Source of the DNA: Ridgeia piscesae
Taxonomy: Eukaryota > Annelida > Polychaeta > Sabellida > Siboglinidae
Assembly (NCBI GenBank): GCA_025642075.2
Contig: JAODUO010000478.1
Location: 331,001-395,000 of the forward strand
Reading direction: 5' to 3'
Length of the DNA stretch: 64,000 nucleotides
Position 1 is the stretch's first letter. Each line of letters opens with the position of its first letter. The notes beneath the pieces were generated by a model. That model was not told where the DNA came from and did no database searches. It saw only the letters and a list, made by a program, of their open reading frames with translations. Shown in pieces: positions 12,860 through 27,620 of the stretch. Made by a program: the position numbers and the translations under genes.

Positions 12860-14554
12860 AGTTCAGTGTATGAATGTTTGCTGCAGTACAACTAAAAACT
12901 GTTGTAATGTCTATATCAAGATGGTTGTAATGTTTGCTGCAGTACTGTTCAGACTGTTGCAGTGTTTGCTGCAGCACAGTTCAGACAGTTGAAATGTTTG
13001 CTGCAGTACTGTACAGACTGTTGTAATGTTTGCTGCAGTACTGTACAGATTGTTGTAATGTTTACTGTAATACAGTTCATACTGTTATAATGTGTGCTGC
13101 AGTACAGTTCAGACTGTTGTTTTGTTTGCTGCAATATAGTTCATACTGTTATAATGTTTGTTGCAGTACAATTCAGACTGTTGTAATGTTTGCTGCAGTA
13201 CTGTACAGACTGTTGTAATGTTTGCTGCAGTACTGTAAAGACTGTTGTAATGTTTGCTGCAATACAGTTCATACTGTTATAATGTGTGCTGCAGTACAGT
13301 TCAGACTGTTGTTATGTGTGGTGCAGTACAGTTCAGACTGTTGTTATGTTTGTTGCAGTATTGTTCAGACTTGTAATGTTTGTTGCAATACAGTTCAGAC
13401 TGTTGTAATGTTTGTTGCAATACAGTTCAGACTGTTGTAATGTATGCTGCAGTACAGTTCAGACTGTTGTGATGTTTGCTGCAGTATTGTTCAGATTGTT
13501 GTAATGTTTGCTGCAGCACTGTTCAGTCTGTTGTAATGTTTGCTGTAGTACAGTTCAGACTGTTATAATGTTTGTTGCAGTACAATTCAGACTGTTGTAA
13601 TGTTTGCTGCAGTACAATTCAAACTGTTGTAATGTTTGTTCATGTTCAAAGTAATTTTTGCAGTACTGTCAGACTGTTGTAATGTTTGTTGCAGTACTAG
13701 TTCAGACTGTTGTAATGTTTGCTGCAGTACAGTTCAGACTGTTGTAATGTTTGCTGCAGTACTGTTCAGACTGTTGTAATGTTTGTTGCAGTACAGTTCA
13801 GACTGTTGTAATGTTTGCTGCAGTACAATTCAGACTGTTGTAATGTTTGCTGCAGTACAGTTCAGACTGTTGTAATGTTTGTTGCAGTACTGTTCAGAAT
13901 GTTGTAATGTTTGCTGCAGTACTGTTCAGATGTTGTAATGTTTGCTGCAGTACTGTTCAGACTGTTGTAATGTTTGTTGCAGTACGTCAAGATTTGCTTG
14001 CAGTAGTCAATGTTGTAATGTTTGCTGCAACGTTAACTTTGTAATGTTTCAGTACTGATGTTGTAATGTTTGTGATACGTCAATGTTGTAATTTTCAGTT
14101 CAGACTGTTGTAATGTTTGTGCAGTACTAGTTCAGACTGTTGTAATGTTTTTAGTACTCAGTCTTAGTAATTGCTGTACGTTCAGACTGTTGTAATGTTT
14201 GTTGCAGTACGTTCAGAATGTTGTAATGTTTGTTGCAGTACAGTTCAATGTTAATGTTTGTATATCAGTGTTGATGTAGTACAGTTCAAAGTTTGCAGTA
14301 CGCATTTTTCATAGACATAATGTTGTAATGTTTGCTGCAGTACAGTTCAGAATGTTGTAATGTTTGTTGCAGTACTGTTCAGACTGTTGTAATGTTTGCA
14401 GTACTGTTCAGACTGTTGTAATGTTTGTTGCAGTACAGTTCAGAATGTTGTAATGTTTGTTGCAGTACAGTTCAGAATGTTGTAATGTTTGCTGTAGTAC
14501 AGTTCAGAATGTTGTAATGTTTGTTGCAGTACTGTTCAGAATGTTGTAATGTTT
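12860..14554. repeat. 32-bp minisatellite, left part
   Basis: The unit reads TGTTGTAATGTTTGCTGC followed by AGTACAGTTCAGAC, a clean 32-base period (for example, consecutive GTTGTAAT starts at 13741 and 13773). Most copies keep a CTGCAG palindrome, with variants GTTGCAG, CTGTAG, ACTGTTC and ACAATTC. Because 32 is not a multiple of three, translation cycles through CCNV, TVVMF and AAVL-type motifs, and the resulting cysteine-rich frames are not genes. The stretch 13980-14335 is badly scrambled by small deletions. The array is split by a LINE fragment and resumes at about 15333. Confidence 0.95.
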
Positions 14555-14583
14555 AACAAGATTTAACAAGATTTAACAAGATT

Positions 14584-14651
14584 GCCACCTAGAGATTCAA
14601 CTCTAGATGGCAGGTGGACTAGGAAGCCATTTGGCTTATCGAGAGTCCAAC
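14584..14651 (-). other. LINE 3' UTR paired hairpins
   Basis: Two stems lie between the stop codon and the tail. One pairs GCCACCTAGAG (14584-14594) with CTCTAGATGGC (14601-14611) around a 6-base loop; its single mismatch becomes a G-U pair in the minus-sense RNA. The other has an inner AAGCCA/TGGCTT stem (14624-14637) nested in GGACT (14616-14620) and AGTCC (14644-14648). In several LINE families the reverse transcriptase recognises 3' stem-loops on its RNA, so these are plausible recognition structures. That role is inference. Confidence 0.6.
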
Positions 14652-14659
14652 CTATCTAT

Positions 14660-15331
14660 CTAAGTATGCCCCGCCCTTCTTAAGTATATGTCAATTTTAT
14701 TTTTAAATATATTAACACTGCTAGCACCTACACAATCAGCTGATAATCTGTTCCATTCGTTTACTGTTCTTTGTGAAAATGAAAATTTTCTAATATCTAG
14801 TCTACACTGCTTCTTTGCTAATGTAACTCCATGTCCTCTAGTCCTGCTCTCTTCCTTGACTGTGAAAAAAATATTTCTGTCAATATTTTCATATCCATTC
14901 AATATTTTAAACACTTCAATCTGATCTCCTCTCAATCTTCTGGTTTCTAGTGTTGTTAAGCCACATTCTTTTAGACGCATTTCATAACTAATATTCCTGA
15001 GTTTTGGTATCATTTTGGTTGCTCTCCTTTGTACTCTTTCTAGCATATCAATATCCTTCTTGCGATATGGCCTCCATGCTTGTATACAATATTCTAAGTG
15101 AGGCCTAACTATTGTTTTATACAGCGGTATTATTAGTTCTTTTTCTTTGTACACTATATTTCGCCTAATTAATCCAAGAATTTGGTTTCCCTTCGCTGCT
15201 GCAATTCCACACTGCTCTGATACCTTCATGTCAGCACTAATAGTTAAGCCCAAGTCCTTTTCCTTTAAGGTAGTATTTAGTACAGTATCACCCATTGTAT
15301 ATTGTGCATCTTCATTCCCACAGCATCTCAT
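14660..15331 (-). pseudogene. Reverse transcriptase C-terminal fragment, intact frame
   Basis: The 223-codon frame contains the hallmark post-catalytic region of jockey/CR1/L2-type reverse transcriptases. It includes an EKDLGLTISADMKVS segment, then GNQILGLIRR, PLYKTIVRPHLEYCIQAW, a DIDMLERVQRRATKMIP block, ECGLTTLETRRLRGDQIEVFK, and a C-terminal SFSQRTVNEWNRL segment. The catalytic palm with its YADD-type motif lies upstream in the full protein and is absent, so the fragment cannot be active. Lack of any stop or frameshift over 672 bases suggests a recent insertion. The first ATG coincides with the truncation junction and is probably an internal Met or chance rather than a true start. The stop is the TAG just before 14660 in minus sense. 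In a living element this protein would reverse-transcribe its own RNA at a nicked target. Confidence 0.85.
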
Positions 15332-15332
15332 T

Positions 15333-15695
15333 GCTGTAGTACAGTTCAGAATGTTGTAATGTTTGTTGCAGTACAGTTCAGAATGTTGTAATGTTTGTTG
15401 CAGTACAGTTCAGAATGTTGTAATGTTTGTTGCAGTACAGTTCAGAATGTTGTAATGTTTGTTGCAGTAAAGTTCAGAATGTTGTAATGTTTGCTGTAAT
15501 ACAGTTCAGAATGTTGTAATGTTTGTTGCAGTACAGTTCAGAATGTTGTAATGTTTGCTGTAGTACAGTTCAGAATGTTGTAATGTCTGTTGCAGTACTG
15601 TTCAGAATGTTGTAATGTTTGCTGCAGTACAGTTCAGACTGTTGTAATGTTTGCTGCAGTACTGCTCAGACTGTTGTAACATTTGCTGCAATTCA
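15333..15695. repeat. 32-bp minisatellite, right part
   Basis: About eleven further copies of the same 32-base unit follow the LINE. Most carry the CAGAATGTTG and GTTGCAGTAC variants that also dominate the copies just left of the insertion (14340-14554). The shared variant type on both sides supports insertion into a pre-existing homogeneous block. The array fades out at about 15695. Confidence 0.93.
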
Positions 15696-18600
15696 GTACG
15701 CCCGTACATCACACTGTACATCACAGTACATGACAAGCTTGCGGTCTTGCAAGTTTTCACATGCCCTGGATCACAACAAACCATGTAATCGACAAGTGGT
15801 TTTTGTGCGAGGTGACAATCCATCTTTGTGTCATTTTTCCCACGAGCCTCGCTCACCGCTGAGACAAAGACTTCCTTCTCTCTTACCAGCAGATAAACGT
15901 CGAGGTGACGCGTCCTGTCCTCTGTGACGGAGGTATGTCGACACGATAAGACACAACAACAGACTTACGTATTTCAATTGAAATTTAATTCGCTGTACAA
16001 TAGGCCCGGCCACTTCAAATAGGGTCTCATTTTTAGCCATGCACGTTTAAAAAACCCAGCATAATCCAATGATAAAAGTCATGTGTTTAATGATATCAGA
16101 ACATCTCTCAGATATCTAAGTTTTACTCACTATCCTGTGTTGACACATAAAACTAGTTCGTCACTACACAAACTTACTAGGCCAGTGTTCTTCTTTGAAT
16201 GTCATTATGAAATAACCGTTCATGCTTCTAACTAATTAATCAACTGGTGTGATCATCAATTGCTTGTTTTGATTATGTTAAATCTTGTTTTGGAAAATGT
16301 ACAAATCCCGAATGACGAAAACACATTTTGGTTTCGGTTTCATGAAAAAGCTGGAGCAGACACTGTTCGCGACCGCAAACACGCGTGTGTAAACCTCATA
16401 TTACAGGAAGATACAACATGTTAAATGTATAAACATCACGGACCATTTAAGAAGTGTCCTGCTGTGACCAGCATGAACAACCACGAACATTTTCATTAAA
16501 TGCGTTGTGTTTCTGGTCAGACTTTTTGCATAACTGCTACCTACACCAAGTAATCAAATTGTTCACAATCAGTTAAATAGTTATCGACTCTGTAAACCAA
16601 ACCAATTCCCAACAATTCAATTATCCAACATTTTCTCAAACCTGTAATGAAGTTTAAGTCAAGAATAGTGGCCTACCAACACGTGTACTATGTAACAACT
16701 TAATTTACAACATCGTCACAGTACTTCCTCTATGAGAAGTTATTTCACGCTATAATAGCAACTCATTGGTCAATCAATCTGCAGGTCGCCAAAGCTACTG
16801 TGACCTTGACCCCACTGTGCACAGTGGTCGATTCGTGATTCCAAACCACTCCAAAATGCCTCCACGACCCACCCCACATCACCTGTCCGTACCTGACCCC
16901 AAGGCATCTATTCTACCCTTCGCCTCGACCCATCAACATACAGCCGACAGGGGTAACAATTCCACACCCTATAATTACCCCCCAACTGACATGGACCCCA
17001 TCCGGCCATCCATCTAGCCACGCTTTTTACACACGCAACAAAAACCCCAATAAATTCCAAATTCCCTGACCGACATGGACCCCCGACGACGACACAATGA
17101 CGACTCATCGACGTTGATAACACACCCCTAAATATCTCGCACACGAATAAAGATACAACATTGCAAAGATCGCCTAAACAAATGCCCATCGACTGGACCC
17201 GTACTTAGGTGATTTTTTAACGGAACGTTTTTTGTTACGAAAAAACGCTTTTTAAAACCATCTCGTGGCTACAACAGCTGCCGATGAGATGGATAAGAAG
17301 CTGAGGGCAAGATCACTGAGAAGATAGGCAGCACACACACAGCGGATAAAAACATCCCAACATCCCCAAGAAGGACAAACTCCCTTGGTCCATATCCCAA
17401 TGGCTTGCTCCCCCCAACTGGGCAGAGTTCAGTACAATCAGGTAAACAGAGTGACATCCATGATTACCTGTGTGTCTGTGTAGGGGGAGGGATTCAGGGA
17501 GGTCAACTTTGGTCACCACAGCTCAGCCAGACACAGCAACTGAAACAACAGGGTGAAGTGAAAACAGCTGTATGACATCATGACAACTGCGTCAGTACAT
17601 GTGACAATACTCAATGTGAACCCTCCTTGACTGAAGACATACACCAATAGCACGGTGACAATAACAGTAACACAATAGGAGACAATGATCAAACAAACAA
17701 CCAGCAACGACGTGAAAACTATATAACAAACAACAACTCGTGCTAACGACAAAGTGACGACAACAATTAGTGTCACTAAACTCCAGTGTGTCACTTCACT
17801 TACGAGTGAAGCAACTCTCATATTCATTACACACTACACAAATATACTTGACTGCACAACCTTGACAAACCATGACAGAAACCCCGCACCTACGAGCCAT
17901 CAACCCTATCTGGCCACACATGCGCTGCTCGCTATCTCCCGGCATCAGAAACACGACAGCAAAAAGCGAGAACGGCGCCTTTATAAAAAGCCCACTGACA
18001 AAAACATAAAACAGAACGGAACCTTATGATACAGAACCATGCCCCAGAAACATGGCGAAGAAAAAGGCACAAAGCCTCACACGAAAAGGCAAAAACATGT
18101 GATATGCTAATCACACTTCCGATAGGCAGACAGGAGGCACAAATGTCATTTCCTCCTGGGTTTTTACTGCGCACAGCATTTGGCTGACAGCCATCACTGC
18201 TTTAACTCTCCCCACTGGAGACAGAAATGCTGTTTACAATTGTGGGAACGAAAATAACACGGAAAACATTTCGTTTCATTATTTCTTGACAAATATGTGT
18301 TATGTTTTTCTGTTACTTTTCTTGGTGTTTCTTTTTCAAGCAAAATTTATAACTTTTTGTCTATGTTTTTCTTATTAATTCCTTTCTGATGACTTGTTTG
18401 TAGACGAGTAAAAGTGAACACGGCTGCATTCGACTAACAATAAAAGTTATCTTTCTTCTAACTGATGCATATAAGTTATACTTAGTTTACATATTACCAT
18501 AATGACACTGTGCTCATACTATGTACTGGCTGGCACTTGCTACATTACTAGTCCTTTTACTGCTAATTGCATCTTCACAATGTGAATGAATGTATTTTAT

Positions 18601-20974
18601 TGCTTGTTCCTCTCAGCAACAGAGGCTCAATAAACTACCCCCTCATAATAAACCCGTGTCGTATGATCCATGCTTTTAGGTGCCTCCCAGACAGGTTAGA
18701 CTACACCAAGAGACAACCACACAACAAATGTTAAATAACCATCGCTAATATTAAATAATTTTCTTGCACACACATGTATCTAATTACACTGCAAAATAGC
18801 TGTGACCTCACCGAATGTGAACATTATCATCCTTGAGACCTGCCTACTTTAACAAACATCAAACTACTTGTGAGGCGATTTCTCATTAGTGTCCACTGAC
18901 CCATCTCCTAGGAAGGTCGTGATGAAACGCCACAAGAGACAGGCAGTATCGTCCCTGGTGAGGTATGGTTCGGTTGGGCGCAACTTCCAAGAATACATCA
19001 CTCAGACAGCCGCAACAACCTGTTGCTGGACCGCGACAGTCTGATGTGATTAACGCACAGGTTTATTTAGTGAGACCTGTCTGCTTTTAAACAAGTCCAA
19101 GTATTATGTAGCCTTAAACAGCAAACTCAGGCCACATGTACGCAGACACATACAGTTAAGTATGGGACAAAATTCCATAGCACACTGCCACCCTCATCCA
19201 TACATGCATGCACTGTCAAGTACGATTCATCAATGATCACCCCACTTAGGGAAACCTCAAAAACTAATCGTCTGCCAGTTGGAAACCTCAAAAATGTAAA
19301 AAAAACACTATCAAATGCAAACTGACGTTAAAAACTTGACAGCGATGCTGGCTGCATCCGTCCCGTCTGAGTCACTGGTAACTTATGTACCAAGGCCAGG
19401 CTGCAGATGAGCGTTGGAACAGCCAGCCGCTGTCTTTGTCTACCCAGACGGATGTTTGCACGACCGATTCTCGAAGACGCAGCCGGATACGCAATCTCTG
19501 GACGGCACAAAGAAAAACCACCAAGGAAGTGCAACCCACTTTTCATTTGTGCTCTGCCTCGACAAATCGCTGCATTAAAAAGGCTCCCTGCGATTCGCCG
19601 GTAAGGGGTTATCTCAGCAGTGAGCGGTGCTTTCACATTCCTGTGTGCTTTTGTCAGTTGGATGTGATAAATCTTGGAATTAGGGGAACACTCAAGAGTT
19701 TTAATGTTCCTTTGACAAGACAGGTACATTGGTGGATGGGTTCGACACATCATAAATCAAGTACAATGAGAGAAGGTTTTGATGTATAATAAGACAATTA
19801 ACATGTCATTCAGCAATATTTACAGACGCTTGGATTACAAATGTCTGGGCAGGTTGAAATGTCATGCATCAATCTATTAAATTAGTTAAATTTAACTGTA
19901 CATTTTGACAAGATATGACCTTAAAAGCCAACAAGCTCCATGTGATATGCGTGACAAATATATTATGGTTGAGTTTCTTAGAAGCTTGTTGGCAAATACA
20001 ACAATATAACTACTTATCATAACATACACTGTCCCATCATCATAACAATGATACAATTGCGACAACATGAAACGGGGATATTAAAACATTAAACGTTTGG
20101 ACACATGGACAACAAAGTTGTATTTTTGTTTACTTAACAGATCCAGTAATTGAATAACAAACACAAACTTTTGCCATTAGCTGACAGATCCAACTCATGG
20201 GGGGCCTCTTATGTTGTTCCTAAATATTATGTAACTCCCGGAACCTTGCCTGTGGACACAAAACATGTCTCTCAGGTCACGCTGTAGTCATGACCCAGAC
20301 AACAGACAACTCTCAGGTCATCTGTACCTAACAAAACAACGACCGGAGCAGCTATTCTTCATCAACATGTAATCGATCAATCATAACAAAGATCGTTTCA
20401 TACCGTCCAAACAAATTGTGCTTTTCATATGCACTTCTGGAAATCACGCTTGAAATGAAACGACATTGATAAGAAAGAAAGACTGTCTTGCCGATTAAGC
20501 ATAATTATTCTCCCGACGCATGAAGTGTGAAAGTCATTCTATAAACAGCGGATTATGAGCGGGGGTGAGGAAACTGACAATGAACGTGTCATCGGCTGGT
20601 TGCATTAAGTGAGATGGAAAACACAGAAGATAAAGGTACAAGGTCTAGAGTATGACGCCCGTTGTGTCTTTTTAACAGCCCTCTATTAGGCTGTCTCTTT
20701 CCTCAGCACCCTTGATAGGAGGTGGTTACCCTGATAGGAGGGTGGATAACAATGCCAGGGGATGGTAGGTCAGGCAGGGTCATCCCAGGACGTCTAGTCT
20801 AGCAGACAACAATAGGTGTCCAGGACACGTGTCCACAGCCCACGAGAGAGTGACCAGTGCGTGTACACGGGCGCATGCATGCATGCATAATCAGTGACTC
20901 TGGTATTTCCTATTTTTTGTCGAGGCATTTGAAAGAATTCACACGGTGAGGGGAATCATGGACATACATAGGGT
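15696..20974. other. Unique non-coding DNA
   Basis: No gene, RNA gene or long repeat is recognisable across this 5.3 kb. Overlapping open frames on both strands at 19328-19789 (up to 141 codons) occur in a more balanced-composition patch, but neither strand reads like a known protein. A 14-base direct doublet GGAAACCTCAAAAA occurs near 19251 and 19281, and a short GATAGGAGG doublet near 20710-20745. A GCATGCATGCATGCAT run is at about 20872-20887. The rest is AT-rich with no evident structure. Confidence 0.45.
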
Positions 20975-21150
20975 TGCGAGGTTGGGTAGAGACAAGTAGG
21001 GAGGGAGAGGAGTAGGGAGAGACAGCACAGGAGGGAAAAGGGGATAGGGGAACGAGGGAGAGAGATGGGGCTGAAAGATGATGGATCGAGGAAGAGAAAA
21101 CGAGGGGATAAGGATGGAGAAGACAGAGGGAGAGCAAGGCACAGGAACTT
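20975..21150. repeat. Purine-rich tract beside the 20-bp array
   Basis: GA-rich low-complexity sequence (GGGAGGGAGAGG, GGGAAAAGGGG-like strings) lies immediately upstream of the 20-bp minisatellite, which is itself purine-rich. The array may have grown out of such a tract. Minus-strand Ser/Pro/Leu frames are artefacts. Confidence 0.8.
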
Positions 21151-21171
21151 AAATCACCAGAGCAATGTGGA

Positions 21172-22961
21172 GGGAGGTGAAGGCAGATCGGGGAATGTGA
21201 CAGCTCTCAGGGGGAGGTGAAGGCAGACAGGAGGTGATGAAGGCCATATGAGGAAGAGGAAGGCAGCCAGAGGAAGAGGAACGCCCTCAGAAGGAGATGA
21301 AGGCAGACGAGGGAGATGAAGGCAGACAGGGGGAGATGAAGGCAGACAGGGGGAGATGAAGGCAGACAGGGGGAGATGAAGGCAGACAGGGGGAGATGAA
21401 GGCAGACAGGGGGAGATGAAGGCAGACAAGAGGGAGATGAAGGCAGACAGGGGGAGATGAAGGCAGACAGGGGGAGATGAAGGCAGACAGGGGGAGATGA
21501 AGGCAGACAGAGGGAGATGAAGGCAGACAGAGGGAGATGAAGGCAGACAGGGGAGATGAAGGCAGACAGGGGAGATGAAGGCAGACAGGGGTGAAGGCAG
21601 AAGGGGGACATGAAGGCAGACAGAGGGAGATAAAGGCAGATAGAGGGAGATGAAGGCAGACAGGGGGAGATTAAGGCACAGGGAGATGAAGGCAGACAGG
21701 GGGAGATGAAGGCAGACAGGGGGAGATGAAGGCAGACAGGGGGAGATGAAGGCAGACAGGGAGATGAAGGCAGACAGGGGGAGATGAAGGCAGACAGAGG
21801 GAGATGAAGGCAGACAGGGGGAGATGAAGGCAGACAGAGGGAGATGAAGGCAGACAAGGGTAGATGAAGGCAGGCAGTGGGAGATGAAGGCAGATGGGGG
21901 AGATGAAGGCAGATTGGTGAAGATGAAGGCAGACAGAGGGAGATAAAGGCAGACAGAGGGAGATGAAGGCAGACACGGGGAGATGAAGGCAGACAGGGGG
22001 AGATGAAGGCAGGCAGTGGGAGATGAAGGCAGATGGGGGAGATGAAGGCAGATTGGTGAAGATGAAGGCAGACAGAGGGAGATAAAGGCAGACAGAGGGA
22101 GATGAAGGCAGACAAGGGGAGATGAAGGCAGACAGGGGGAGATGAAGGCAGACAGGGGGAGATGAAGGCAGATAGGGGGAGATGAAGGCAGACATAGGGA
22201 GATAAAGGCAGACAGAGGAAGATGAAGGCAGACAGGGGGAGATGAAGGCAGACAGGGGGAGATGAAGGCAGACAGAGGGAGATGAAGGCAGACAAGGGTA
22301 GATGAAGGCAGACAGTGGGAGATGAAGGCAGACGGGGGAGATGAAGGCAGATTGGTGAAGATGAAGGCAGACAAAGGGAGGTGAAGGCAGACAGGGGGAG
22401 ATGAAGGCAGACAGGGGGAGATAAAGGCAGACAGAGGGAGATGAAGGCAGACAGAGGGAGATAAAGGCAGACAGAGGGAGATGAAGGCAGACAAGGGTAG
22501 ATGAAGGCAGACAGAGGGAGATGAAGGCAGACAAGGGTAGATGAAGGCAGGCAGTGGGAGATGAAGGCAGACGGGGGAGATGAAGGCAGATTGGTGGAGA
22601 TGAAGGCAGACAAAGGGAGGTGAAGGTAGACAGGGGGAGATGAAGGCAGACAGGGGGAGATGAAGGCAGGCAGTGGGAGATGAAGGCAGACGGGGGAGAT
22701 GAAGGCAGATTGGTGAAGATGAAGGCAGACAAAGGGAGATGAAGGCAGACAGAGGGAGATGAAGCCAGACAGGGGGAGATGAAGGCAGACAAAAGGGTTG
22801 AAGGCCCTCGGAAGGAGATGAAGGCAGACAGGGGAAAATGAAGGCCCTCGGAAGGAGATGAAGGCAGACAGGAGGAGATGAAGGCAAACAGATGGAAATG
22901 AAGGCAGAAAGATGGAGATGAAGACAGACAGAGGGAGATGAAGCCAGACAGAGGGAGATGA
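21172..22961. repeat. 20-bp minisatellite, about 89 copies, higher-order
   Basis: The consensus unit is GATGAAGGCAGACAGGGGGA, repeating at exactly 20 bases, so 60 bases hold three units and encode a 20-residue period. All three minus frames stay open for 460-640 codons (CLPSSPPVCLHLPLSAFIS-type repeats) because the unit has no stop on that strand. This is not evidence of a gene. Variant units form a higher-order block: GGCAGTGGGA, then a 19-base unit with GATGGGGGA or GACGGGGGA, then GATTGGTG(A/G)A. The block recurs starting near 21871, 22010, 22309, 22548 and 22667. Edges at about 22795-22960 are more divergent. Confidence 0.95.
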
Positions 22962-27454
<4,493 letters not shown>

Positions 27455-27566
27455 TTATGACAAAACTTTAGTTTTTCACTTTCACTGTTTACAAGAAGTA
27501 ATTTCTTTACAAATTTAAATAACGTATTCTATGACAAAAGTTTGGTTTTCCCTTTCACTGTTTACT
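27455..27566. repeat. Diverged 37-bp direct duplication
   Basis: TTATGACAAAACTTTAG followed by TTTTTCACTTTCACTGTTTAC (27455-27492) recurs with a few changes as CTATGACAAAAGTTTGG and TTTTCCCTTTCACTGTTTAC (27530-27566), 75 bases later. This is a small local duplication. Confidence 0.7.
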
Positions 27567-27579
27567 GTAGCACCTTAGA

Positions 27580-27620
27580 GGGGAGGGGGCAGGGGGCAGG
27601 AGGTGGGGGTGGGGGCAGGG
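27580..27620 (+). other. Potential G-quadruplex motif
   Basis: Five G-runs of three to five bases with very short spacers (GGGGAGGGGGCAGGGGGCAGG, then GTGGGGGTGGGGGCAGGG) satisfy the usual intramolecular G-quadruplex pattern on the plus strand. Folding in the cell is inference. Confidence 0.7.

Larger units (their letters stand above)
14555..15332 (-). mobile_element. 5'-truncated non-LTR retrotransposon (LINE) fragment
   Basis: About 778 bases in minus orientation comprise the C-terminal end of a reverse transcriptase ORF, a 3' untranslated region with two hairpins, and a three-copy 10-base tail (TTGTTAAATC type) at 14555-14584. The element ends abruptly on its 5' side at 15330-15332, the usual 5' truncation of LINEs. 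It sits inside the 32-bp minisatellite without disturbing its phase: ...AATGTTT precedes it and (TT)GCTGTAGTACAG follows. No target duplication longer than two bases is visible. By the appearance of the protein it belongs to the large jockey/CR1/L2-like group, but I cannot name the exact clade. Confidence 0.88.

Noticed and set aside
12860..15695. Cysteine-rich small proteins with CCNV and TVVMF motifs
   Set aside because: Produced by the 32-base repeat cycling through frames; not metallothioneins or toxins.
12860..15695. CRISPR-like array
   Set aside because: Repeats and would-be spacers are the same unit; there are no unique spacers, and the genome is animal-like.
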